Assembly: GCA_964532175.1 (NCBI GenBank)
Contig: CAZHGP010000004.1
Coordinates: forward strand, 1-51,031
DNA: 51,031 nt
Direction of reading: 5' to 3'
Source: JAVZCJ01 sp964532175
Lineage (GTDB): Archaea; Thermoproteota; Nitrososphaeria_A; Caldarchaeales; JAVZCJ01
Below the pieces are notes generated by a model, which saw only the letters and a program-made list of their open reading frames with translations, ran no database searches and was not told the DNA's origin. Of the stretch, positions 26,545 to 34,387 are shown piece after piece (position 1 is the stretch's first letter; each line of letters begins with the position of its first letter). Position numbers and translations under genes: made by a program.

Positions 26545-27617
26545 ATAAAAAATTTTCCTCATTAATTTTTCTATTTTTAATTCTTTCTTCACAATTTCAA
26601 ATAGAAGAAATAAAAATTGAAGTTTACTCTATACCTTCAAATGGAGGAATAGTAAATGGAGCTGGAATATATGTAAAAGGGAGTTTTGTGAAAATAGAAG
26701 CTATTCCAAGAAAAGGTTATTCATTTAAATATTGGATAAGCAATATTGAATCTTTTAATAAATCTTCTATTAATCCATTATATTTTTATTGTTTTAATAA
26801 TGCTATTTTCATAGCTTGTTTTGAAAAAGAAAATGAATCTAATATTGAAATAATAATAAAAACAAATGTTACAGATTTTCCATTATTATATACTATAAAT
26901 GCTAAAAAAGATGAAATATTAAATATTTCTATTCCAAAAATATTAAATAAAACAAATTTTGAAAGATATGTTTTTTTGCATTGGATGGAAAATTCTACAA
27001 ATAAAGAAACAAAAATAATTATTTCTCCTTATGAAAATTTATCATTAATTGCATGCTATTTAAAAGAAATAAAATTCATTGATAATGAATGGTATAAAGA
27101 AAATGATTTTTTAAATATTTCAGAAAATCAAATAATGATATCAAATAATGAAAGAATAATATTAAAAGCTTTAAGGATAAATTGCTTAAATAAAACTATT
27201 GATAATTTTAAAAATTTAAAAATTCCAAAAAAATATTTATTAAATATTGAACCGATTTGTGTTAAACAATATCTTTTAAAATTTTTAATTGAAAAAATTG
27301 AAAATCCATTTGAAAAAATAATCATTAATAATAAATCTATTCCTTTGGAATTATTAAATAATAATGAAATATGGATTGATGAAGGATCAAATGTAGAAAT
27401 ATTTTTAAAAAAGAATATAGATAATTATAAGCTTTTGAATGAAACTCACATATTAATTCTTAAAATGCTTGAACCAAAAATATTTAAAATAAATTATGAA
27501 GAAGGAAATAATTCTCTTTTTAAAGAAAATTCTTTTATCTTTTATACAATTTTATTATTTTTCATATTCTTTTTCTTTCTTATCATTTATAAAAGAAGAA
27601 AGAAAAGAGAAATTTAA
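26541..27617 (+). CDS. Membrane-anchored surface protein with InlB-like repeat
   Basis: 358 residues starting at a TTG that overlaps the TGA of the platform gene (TTGA), so translation is coupled. A signal peptide (LIFLFLILSS) is followed by beta-rich repeats of the type found in bacterial/archaeal InlB B-repeat-like domains: SIPSNGGIVNGAGIYVKGS, EAIPRKGYSFKYWI, and later VFLHWMENSTNKE. Many NxS/T sites suggest glycosylation. A C-terminal helix (FYTILLFFIFFFFLIIY) and KRRKKRE tail anchor it in the membrane. Function unknown; position suggests a pilus accessory or adhesin. Confidence 0.75.
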   Translation: MNKKFSSLIFLFLILSSQFQIEEIKIEVYSIPSNGGIVNGAGIYVKGSFVKIEAIPRKGYSFKYWISNIESFNKSSINPLYFYCFNNAIFIACFEKENESNIEIIIKTNVTDFPLLYTINAKKDEILNISIPKILNKTNFERYVFLHWMENSTNKETKIIISPYENLSLIACYLKEIKFIDNEWYKENDFLNISENQIMISNNERIILKALRINCLNKTIDNFKNLKIPKKYLLNIEPICVKQYLLKFLIEKIENPFEKIIINNKSIPLELLNNNEIWIDEGSNVEIFLKKNIDNYKLLNETHILILKMLEPKIFKINYEEGNNSLFKENSFIFYTILLFFIFFFFLIIYKRRKKREI

Positions 27618-27664
27618 TAAATAAAATATTTAATTAAAACTTTTATTAATAATTTTTGAATAAA

Positions 27665-28561
27665 ATGTCTTTAAAAGAAATAGAGTATTTACTTACAATA
27701 AGTGAAAAATTTTTAGGAAATCCATGTAATTATGAAGAATCTAAATATGTTTTCTTTGGAGTTCCATATGATTTAACTTCAACTTATAGAATTGGCTCAA
27801 GATATGCTCCTAAATCAATTAGGGAAGCTTCGAATATGATTGAAGTATATAGTTTTAGGACTTTTCTTAATCCTTTAGAAATAAAATATTCTGATATAGG
27901 AGATCTTAATATTGTATACAATCTTAGAAAAAATTTAGATAATACTAAAAAAATAGTTAATACAATTCATAAAGATAGAAAAATACCAATTTTAATTGGT
28001 GGAGAACATACTTTTACTTATAGTATGATCGATTATAAAAATGAAGATTTTGCTTTAATAGTTTTTGATGCTCATTTAGATTTAAGAAATGAATATTTAG
28101 GAGAAAAATGGTGTCATGCAACTTTTATGAGAAGAATAATAGAAGATTTTCCAAATATTAAAATAGTTTATTTAGGAATTAGAGCAATAGATATTGAAGA
28201 ATTGGAATATTTAAAAAAATTAGAAATACCGTATTTTACAAGTTATAATATATATGAAAATATTTTAGAAATTAAAAAATTTCTAAGTGATTTCTTAAAA
28301 AATATTAAGAAAGTTCATGTAAGTATAGATATGGATGTTCTTGATCCTTGCTATGCACCAGCGGTAGGAAACCCAGAACCAGATGGAATAACATATATGC
28401 AACTTCTTGATTTATTAAAAAATATAATTAATGAGAAAACTATTAGTTTAGATCTTACTGAGGTTTCTCCATTATGGGATAATGGACAAACAAGTATTCA
28501 AGCTGCTAAAATACTTATAGAAGCTTTATGTTTTATGGAAAAAAGTAGATTAAATATTTAA
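27665..28561 (+). CDS. Arginase/agmatinase family ureohydrolase
   Basis: 298 residues from ATG 27665; an in-frame TTG three codons earlier has no support. Binuclear-manganese ligands are all present: His in GGEHTFTY, Asp-His-Asp in FDAHLDLRNEY, and the two aspartates in SIDMDVLDPCYAPAVG. The early GVPYDLTSTYRIGSRYAPKSIREAS segment is typical of agmatinase (SpeB) in archaea, where the enzyme releases urea from agmatine for polyamine synthesis, but arginase or formimidoglutamase activity cannot be excluded. Single gene with AT-rich flanks. Confidence 0.88.
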   Translation: MSLKEIEYLLTISEKFLGNPCNYEESKYVFFGVPYDLTSTYRIGSRYAPKSIREASNMIEVYSFRTFLNPLEIKYSDIGDLNIVYNLRKNLDNTKKIVNTIHKDRKIPILIGGEHTFTYSMIDYKNEDFALIVFDAHLDLRNEYLGEKWCHATFMRRIIEDFPNIKIVYLGIRAIDIEELEYLKKLEIPYFTSYNIYENILEIKKFLSDFLKNIKKVHVSIDMDVLDPCYAPAVGNPEPDGITYMQLLDLLKNIINEKTISLDLTEVSPLWDNGQTSIQAAKILIEALCFMEKSRLNI

Positions 28562-28620
28562 ATAAAAATTATTTATATTATGCAATTTATTAAAAAAATT
28601 GAAAAAAGAGATGATAAAAA

Positions 28621-29181
28621 ATGCTTATTGAAATAAGATGGCATGGTAGAGGAGGGCAAGGAGTTGTTACAGTTAGTAGGCTTTTAGCAGAAGCTGCTGC
28701 TCTTGAGGGAAAGCATGTTCAAGCTTTTCCTGAATTCGGTCCAGAAAGGTCTGGAGCGCCTGTTACAGGTTACACAAGAATTAGTGATGAACCAATTGAA
28801 ATTCATAGTGCTATATACGATCCAGAAATAGTAGTTGTTATAGATCCAACTTTAATAAAAACAGTAAATATTGTAGAAGGTATTGAAAAAAATGGTTATG
28901 TAATACTTAATTTTCCATCTTTAGATAAAAATATAAGGAAAGAATTAAATCTTACTAAGAAAAACAAAATTTTTGTAGTTGATGGTAATAAAATAGCACG
29001 TGAAATTCTTGGACAACCAATAGCTAATACAGCTATGTTAGGTGCATTAATAAAAGCTTATCCATTAATTAAATTTGAAAGTTTAGAGAAAATTTTAATA
29101 GAAAGGTTTAAAGGAGGTATTGGAGAAAGGAATGTTTTAGTTGCTAAAAAAGCATATGAGGAGGTAAAAGAAATTGAATAA
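28621..29181 (+). CDS. porG: Pyruvate/2-oxoacid:ferredoxin oxidoreductase gamma subunit
   Basis: 186 residues. The start IRWHGRGGQGVVTVSRLLAE and FPEFGPERSGAPVTGYTRI are the gamma-subunit hallmarks, and TAMLGALIKAYP near the end is conserved. Together with delta, alpha and beta it forms the anaerobic enzyme that interconverts pyruvate plus CoA and acetyl-CoA plus CO2 with ferredoxin. First gene of porGDAB; it overlaps porD by eight bases. Confidence 0.94.
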   Translation: MLIEIRWHGRGGQGVVTVSRLLAEAAALEGKHVQAFPEFGPERSGAPVTGYTRISDEPIEIHSAIYDPEIVVVIDPTLIKTVNIVEGIEKNGYVILNFPSLDKNIRKELNLTKKNKIFVVDGNKIAREILGQPIANTAMLGALIKAYPLIKFESLEKILIERFKGGIGERNVLVAKKAYEEVKEIE

Positions 29182-29452
29182 ATTGAAAAGTTGGAAAGAA
29201 TTGCCAATTGGTGGAGTTATTTTAGAAGCAGGTTCATCTTTAGAATATAAAACTGGAAGTTGGAGAAGTCAAAGACCAATAATAAATAGAGAAAAATGTA
29301 TTGGTTGCTTATTTTGCTGGATTTATTGTCCAGATTCTGCTATAATTAGAGCTGAAGATGGTAAAGTTGATGTGAATTATGATTATTGCAAAGGTTGTGG
29401 AATATGTGCAGTTGAATGTCCAGTTCATGTAATAATTATGAAGGAGGAATGA
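29174..29452 (+). CDS. porD: Pyruvate/2-oxoacid:ferredoxin oxidoreductase delta subunit (2[4Fe-4S])
   Basis: 92 residues. Two ferredoxin clusters: CIGCLFCWIYCP and CKGCGICAVECP. The start is TTG at 29174; an excellent GGAGG at 29160-29164 sits nine bases ahead inside porG and decides the start. The N-terminal SLEYKTGSWRSQRPI segment is typical of PorD. Passes electrons from the PorB thiamine site to external ferredoxin. Confidence 0.94.
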   Translation: MNKLKSWKELPIGGVILEAGSSLEYKTGSWRSQRPIINREKCIGCLFCWIYCPDSAIIRAEDGKVDVNYDYCKGCGICAVECPVHVIIMKEE

Positions 29453-29454
29453 AT

Positions 29455-30642
29455 ATGATGGAGCAAAAAGTTATTGCAGTATCTGGAGATGAGGCTGTAG
29501 CTTATGCTGCTAAACAATGTAAGCCAGATGTAGTTGCAGCATATCCAATAACACCACAAACAATAATAGTTGAAAGATTTAGTGAATATGTTGCTAATGG
29601 TGAAGTAGATAGTGAATTCATTTGTGTTGAATCAGAACATTCTGCATTATCTGCATGTATTGGAGCAAGTTTAGCTGGAGCAAGGGTTTTTACAGCTACT
29701 TCAAGCCAAGGATTAGCATTAATGCATGAAATGCTATATATTGCTTCAGGCTTAAGATGTCCAATAGTAATGGCTATAGTTAATAGAGCATTATCTGCAC
29801 CTATAAATATTCATGGAGATCATTCTGATATAATGGGTTCAAGAGATTCAGGATGGATAGATATTTTCTGTGAAAATTCTCAAGAAGCATATGATTTTAC
29901 TATACAAGCTTTTAAACTTAGTGAAGATCATGATATATTATTGCCTGTATCAGTAAATCTAGATGGCTTTATTTTATCACATTCAGTAGAAAATATAAAA
30001 GCTTTATCAGATGATTATGTTTCAAAATTTTTACCAGAAAGAGTTCCATACTATACCCTTAATGCTGAAAGACCTATTACAATAGGTGCATTAGCTTTAC
30101 CTGATTATTATTTTGAAATAAAACGTCAACAAGATGAAGCATATAAGAAAGTTTTAAGCAAATTTAAAGAAATTTCAAAAGAATTTTCTAAATTTTCTGG
30201 AAGGAAATATGATGTAATAGATATTTTTCAAATTGATGATGCTAAAATTGCTTTAATAGGAATGGGAAGTACGATTGGAACAGCTAAATATGTTGCTAAG
30301 CAATTAAGAAAGAAAGGGAAAAAAGTTGGTGTAATAGGTATTAAAGTATATAGGCCATTTCCATCTAAAGAAATAATTAAAGCTTTAGAAAATCTTAAAG
30401 CTTTAGCAATTCTAGATCGCGCATTAAGTCCTGGTGCTTTAAGTGCTCCATTAGGATTAGATATTAAAGCATTATTGTATGAATATGATTTTAAAATTCC
30501 AGTAATAAACTTTGTGTATGGTTTAGGTGGAAGAGATATATCGCCAAAAGAAATTGTAACAATTTTTAATCGTACAGAGAAAATTGCAAAAGAGAAAACT
30601 ATGCCTCATGGATATGAATATATAGGAGTGAGGGAAAAATGA
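29455..30642 (+). CDS. porA: Pyruvate/2-oxoacid:ferredoxin oxidoreductase alpha subunit
   Basis: 395 residues. The frame is open upstream, but a GGAGG at 29443-29447 points to the ATG at 29455 (or 29458), right after the porD stop. Conserved parts include SGDEAVAYAAKQCKPDVVAAYP cut as usual, ITPQTIIVERF, FICVESEHSALSACIGAS, and ATSSQGLALMHEMLYIASG. The C-terminal ALIGMGSTIGTAKYV and ILDRALSPGALSAPL complete domains II and III. Ends ATGA with porB (four-base overlap). Confidence 0.95.
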   Translation: MMEQKVIAVSGDEAVAYAAKQCKPDVVAAYPITPQTIIVERFSEYVANGEVDSEFICVESEHSALSACIGASLAGARVFTATSSQGLALMHEMLYIASGLRCPIVMAIVNRALSAPINIHGDHSDIMGSRDSGWIDIFCENSQEAYDFTIQAFKLSEDHDILLPVSVNLDGFILSHSVENIKALSDDYVSKFLPERVPYYTLNAERPITIGALALPDYYFEIKRQQDEAYKKVLSKFKEISKEFSKFSGRKYDVIDIFQIDDAKIALIGMGSTIGTAKYVAKQLRKKGKKVGVIGIKVYRPFPSKEIIKALENLKALAILDRALSPGALSAPLGLDIKALLYEYDFKIPVINFVYGLGGRDISPKEIVTIFNRTEKIAKEKTMPHGYEYIGVREK

Positions 30643-31559
30643 GTATAAAATCTCTTAAAGAATTGCCAAAAGAAGAATTTTTCTCATCAGGACATAGAAT
30701 GTGTGCTGGATGTGGGCCAGCTATATGCGTTAGACAAACATTAATTGCAGCTGGAAGGCCAGTTATAATGGTTTCAGCTACAGGTTGTGTTGAAGTATCA
30801 ACTACAATTTATCCATATACTTCTTGGAAAATCCCTTGGATACATATTGCATTTGAAAATGCTGCAGCAGTAGCAAGTGGGATTGAAGCAGCTCTTAAGA
30901 AACTTTCTAAAGATGGTAAAGCTAAAAAATATGACATTATAGCTTTTGCTGGAGATGGTGGAACATTCGATATAGGTTTACAAGCTCTTTCAGGTGCAAT
31001 TGAAAGAGGACATGATTTTCTATACATATGTTATGATAATGAAGCATACATGAATACTGGAATACAAAGGTCTGGAGCAACCCCTCATGGTGCTGAAACA
31101 ACAACTTCTCCAGCTGGATCTGTTATACCTGGAAAAAAGGAATATAAAAAGAGATTAACAGATATAATCATTGCTCATGATCCAGCATATGCAGCTACAG
31201 CATCAATAGCATATTGGAAAGATTATATGAATAAAGTTATAAAAGGATTAGATGCAAAAGGACCTGCTTTTATACATGTTTTTGCACCTTGTCCAAGAGG
31301 ATGGCGTTTTCCATCAAACCAAACAGTAAGTATTGCAAGATTAGCTGTAGAAACAAGATATTTCCCATTATATGAATATGAAAATGGAAAATATACTCTA
31401 AGCTTAGATATACCTAAACCAAAACCTCTTGAAGATTTTATTAAACCTCAAAGACGCTTTAGACATTTACTAGATCCTAAGAATAAGAATATTCTTGAAG
31501 AACTTAAAATTGATGTTGAAAGAAATTGGGAAAGAATTAAGAAACTTTGTTCTTTATAA
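30639..31559 (+). CDS. porB: Pyruvate/2-oxoacid:ferredoxin oxidoreductase beta subunit (thiamine diphosphate-binding)
   Basis: 306 residues. An N-terminal CAGCGPAICVRQ segment supplies cluster ligands, and the thiamine motif GDGGTFDIGLQALSGA with YDNEAYMNTGIQ is complete. The TP(H)GAETTTSPAG segment is as in pyruvate-specific enzymes, so pyruvate is the most likely substrate, but related 2-oxoacids are possible. Ends three bases before the convergent m5C methyltransferase gene. Confidence 0.95.
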   Translation: MSIKSLKELPKEEFFSSGHRMCAGCGPAICVRQTLIAAGRPVIMVSATGCVEVSTTIYPYTSWKIPWIHIAFENAAAVASGIEAALKKLSKDGKAKKYDIIAFAGDGGTFDIGLQALSGAIERGHDFLYICYDNEAYMNTGIQRSGATPHGAETTTSPAGSVIPGKKEYKKRLTDIIIAHDPAYAATASIAYWKDYMNKVIKGLDAKGPAFIHVFAPCPRGWRFPSNQTVSIARLAVETRYFPLYEYENGKYTLSLDIPKPKPLEDFIKPQRRFRHLLDPKNKNILEELKIDVERNWERIKKLCSL

Positions 31560-31561
31560 AT

Positions 31562-32890
31562 TCATTCTTTTCTAAGTTTTGCTATAAAGAAGCCATTACA
31601 TTCATGTAAATGCGGATAAAGCCTTTTACATTCATTTAATCCTCTTAAACCAGGAGAGCCTATTCCTAAATCTATTTCTTCAAGATAAAAATCTGGATGA
31701 ATTTTTAAGAATTTTTCAATTATTTTTTCATTTTCTTCAATCGCAATACTACAAGTTGAATAAATTATTATTCCTCCATTTTTAACATATTTAGAAATAT
31801 TATCTAAAATTTTTTCTTGTAAGATTGAGAATTTCTTTATTTTATTATAATTTATTATCCATTTAAATGATGGATCGCTCCAAAATGCTCCAGTATTACT
31901 GCATGGAGGATCTAATAAAATTTTATCTGCATTAATTTTAATTGGCAATTCTTTAGTCGCATCAGCTAATAAAGGTAAAGCAATTTTTACTTTTAATTTT
32001 TCCATATTCTTTTTAAATTCTTTAATTCTAGAATATGAAGAATCTATTGAAATTATCATACCATTATTATTCATTAATTGAGCTATATGAGAAGTTTTTA
32101 TACCTGGTGCAGCACATATATCCAATATTTTTTCTCCAGGCAAAGGTTTTAAAACTTCTACACAAAAAATACTTGAAAAATCTTCAATTATAAAAAAACC
32201 TTTTTTATAAGATGAAAGTAAACTAAGTGGTTTTTTCGTGGATTCTACTTTATATAAATACTTAAGCCTTTTATCTTTAATAAGTTTTACACCTTCTAAA
32301 GAAATTTTAGAAAGTATTTTTTCTTCATCTTCAATTAATGTATTTATTCTTATGTATATTGGCTTTTTTTCATTTATCTTTTTTAAAAAATTGATAGCTT
32401 GTTTTCTTCCAAGAATTTTATAAGTATATTCTATAAACCATTCAGGACAAAAATAAATAAAGCTTTCCTTTTTTGGAATTTCTTCTTTTAAAGATATTGT
32501 AAAAATTTTTCCAATATAATTTTCTATATTTCCGAATTTTTTATATCCAAAAATTTTTCTAGCAATTTTAATTAATTCTAAAATTTCTTCATAAGATGCT
32601 TTTTCATAGAATTTTTTATAAAAAAGAATTTCTAAAAAAAGCTTTATTTCTTTTTTAATTTCTTCACATTCTTCTATTTCTTTATTTACTAAAAATTTTA
32701 TTACATTTCTTTTACGAATTAATTCTTTAACAATTTTTAATGCTAATCTACGCGAATTTATATTGGAAGATGGATATTTATTAAAAGCATTATATAATGA
32801 TTTTTTAATAGATTTATTGTTATCATATTCCTTTAAAGCTTCTATTGAAATTTTCATTACATCTATTAATGAATAATTATTTGTATACAT
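31562..32890 (-). CDS. RsmB-like RNA m5C methyltransferase with N-terminal NusB-like domain
   Basis: 442 residues. The N-terminal 150 residues are helical and resemble the NusB/RsmB RNA-binding part (SRRLALKIVKELIRKRN). The methyltransferase part has the SAM motif LDICAAPGIKTSHI, the catalytic DPPCSNTG and the STCS motif, and ends with YPHLHECNGFFIAKL. It is longer than the paralogue at 18769-19710 and brings its own RNA-binding domain. The target RNA cannot be told from the sequence. Confidence 0.92.
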   Translation of the reverse strand: MYTNNYSLIDVMKISIEALKEYDNNKSIKKSLYNAFNKYPSSNINSRRLALKIVKELIRKRNVIKFLVNKEIEECEEIKKEIKLFLEILFYKKFYEKASYEEILELIKIARKIFGYKKFGNIENYIGKIFTISLKEEIPKKESFIYFCPEWFIEYTYKILGRKQAINFLKKINEKKPIYIRINTLIEDEEKILSKISLEGVKLIKDKRLKYLYKVESTKKPLSLLSSYKKGFFIIEDFSSIFCVEVLKPLPGEKILDICAAPGIKTSHIAQLMNNNGMIISIDSSYSRIKEFKKNMEKLKVKIALPLLADATKELPIKINADKILLDPPCSNTGAFWSDPSFKWIINYNKIKKFSILQEKILDNISKYVKNGGIIIYSTCSIAIEENEKIIEKFLKIHPDFYLEEIDLGIGSPGLRGLNECKRLYPHLHECNGFFIAKLRKE

Positions 32891-33023
32891 TATTTTCCTC
32901 TTTAAACATTTTATCTTTTAAAGTTTCTTTAAAAATATTTCAAAATACCTTAATAAATTGAGTATATTCTAAATATATTCTAAAATTCATTATTTAAATT
33001 TCCCTTAGTTAATTAAAAAATGA

Positions 33024-33257
33024 ATGTGGGAGCTTTTATTATTTATAAAATCTTTACTTTTAGTGATAATGGTGCAAAAAATATTAAAAAACAAAGATCT
33101 TCTTCTTATTTATGATGAAAAAGAAAAAGACATTAGAATACAAATTAAGTCATCAATTATAAAGATTACATTTAATGAGTTTGGCTTTAAGATATTTGTT
33201 GATGATGCTATAGTTTATACTGAAAAGGATCGCAAAATATATGGGAATTTTTATTAA
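33024..33257 (+). CDS. Small protein of unknown function ahead of PCNA
   Basis: 77 residues from ATG 33024, or 62 from ATG 33069, which is preceded by AGTGAT, a ribosome-binding site used elsewhere in the window. The shorter form is a charged beta-strand-rich peptide (LLLIYDEKEKDIRIQIKSSIIKITF, split here only for description, then GFKIFVDDAIVYTEKDRKI); the longer form adds a hydrophobic stretch. No family is recognised. It is 11 bp before the PCNA gene and so is probably translated from the same message. Confidence 0.65.
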   Translation: MWELLLFIKSLLLVIMVQKILKNKDLLLIYDEKEKDIRIQIKSSIIKITFNEFGFKIFVDDAIVYTEKDRKIYGNFY

Positions 33258-33268
33258 TGGTGTAAAAA

Positions 33269-34012
33269 ATGAATAATACTTCATTAGAAGATGTTAAAGA
33301 AATAGTAAGAATTCACTTCTGTAATGCAAAAGAATTCTATGAACATTTAAAGTTATTAGAAGTAATTAATGATTATCAAGCATTCTTTACTTTGAATGAA
33401 AATGGTTTATTTTATAACCAAATGGATCCTGCTCATATTTCAGCAATATTCATGAAATTTAAAGGAATCTATGAAAGCATTAAAGAATGCAAATTTGGAA
33501 TATATCTTGGAGATTTTACAAGAATTATTTCAAATGAAGACTTAAAGAATAGTAAATTAACACTTGAAATTGATATAGCTAATAAAAGAGTAAGGATATT
33601 AACAAATACAATTAATTTAGAAGGAGAACTTATTGATTTTGATGAGGAAAATAATATTCCAGAGCCAAAGCTTATATTTGATGTAGAAGCAGAAATTGAC
33701 TTAAGAAATTTGCTAAATGCAATTAAAAGTTTCGATTGTATAAAAATAAGCATTGAAAATGATAAGCTTTTCATTGAAGGAAGAAATGAAATAGTTAAAA
33801 AGAAAACATTCATACCTTCAAAGTTTAACAATTTCAAAAATGGGACATTAGCATATTATAATACTTGCTATCTTAAAAATTTCTTAAAGAAAGTAGTAAA
33901 GTTAAAGAATATTGCTAAGCTTAGATTTAGCAATAATAAACCATTGAATATATCACTTGAAACAAAGATTGCGAGAATAGATTATTATCTTGCATCAAGA
34001 GTTGAAGAATAA
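33269..34012 (+). CDS. pcn: PCNA sliding clamp
   Basis: 247 residues making the ring that tethers PolB, FEN1 and other replication proteins to DNA. The two-domain pattern is clear: FTLNENGLFYNQMDPAHIS in the first half (cognate of the LxxMDxxHVA motif), KLTLEIDIANKRVRI, the interdomain segment IPEPKLIFDVEAEID, and the C-terminal ARIDYYLASRVEE. The ribosome-binding site GGTG is near the ATG. The last base of the TAA stop is shared with the ATG of the next gene. Only this PCNA is visible; multi-PCNA lineages have more copies elsewhere. Confidence 0.93.
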   Translation: MNNTSLEDVKEIVRIHFCNAKEFYEHLKLLEVINDYQAFFTLNENGLFYNQMDPAHISAIFMKFKGIYESIKECKFGIYLGDFTRIISNEDLKNSKLTLEIDIANKRVRILTNTINLEGELIDFDEENNIPEPKLIFDVEAEIDLRNLLNAIKSFDCIKISIENDKLFIEGRNEIVKKKTFIPSKFNNFKNGTLAYYNTCYLKNFLKKVVKLKNIAKLRFSNNKPLNISLETKIARIDYYLASRVEE

Positions 34013-34281
34013 TGGGAAATAATAAAAGAAGATTAAAGAGAGAAGATAAAGAATTAATGATAAATATCTTTAATGAATTAATGACTTCCATTAGATGTAC
34101 AGAAAAATATGATACNNNNNNNNNNNNNNNNNNNNNNNNNNNNNNNNNNNNNNNNNNNNNNNNNNNNNNNNNNNNNNNNNNNNNNNNNNNNNNNNNNNNN
34201 NNNNNNNNNNNNNNNGAAAAATATGATACTATACCTGAGCTTCTAAATCTACTTTTCATAAAATTTTTTAATAAACTTTAA
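34012..34281 (+). CDS. Small basic protein of unknown function behind PCNA, interrupted by an assembly gap
   Basis: The frame starts in the PCNA stop (TAATG) and crosses 100 Ns. The 14 bases before the gap (34102-34115) are repeated exactly right after it (34216-34229). If the two are one and the same, 114 bases (38 codons) disappear and the product is a 51-residue protein with a basic N-terminus (NNKRRLKREDKE) and two short helices, the second ending TIPELLNLLFIKFFNKL. No family is recognised. Being coupled to PCNA and ahead of PolB1 it may serve at the replication fork, which is inference. Confidence 0.6.
   Translation: MGNNKRRLKREDKELMINIFNELMTSIRCTEKYDXXXXXXXXXXXXXXXXXXXXXXXXXXXXXXXXXXEKYDTIPELLNLLFIKFFNKL
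34116..34215. other. Scaffold gap (100 N) with identical 14-nt flanks
   Basis: One hundred N placeholders with GAAAAATATGATAC on both sides. Exactly 100 Ns is a common placeholder for unknown gap size, and matching contig ends are typical of a failed overlap join, so the real gap may be zero (or negative). No bases are inferred here. Confidence 0.95.
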
Positions 34282-34387
34282 TTAAAAACATTGAATAATA
34301 AAAAATAACAATAATAAAACTTAAAGAATAAAGCTTTTTTCATTAATAAATTTAAAATCTAGTAATTATAATAAATATAATGTAAAA

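Noticed and set aside
34102..34229. Tandem repeat around the gap as a real short repeat array
   Set aside because: Only two 14-base copies are visible, one on each side of a placeholder of exactly 100 N; a failed contig join explains it better.
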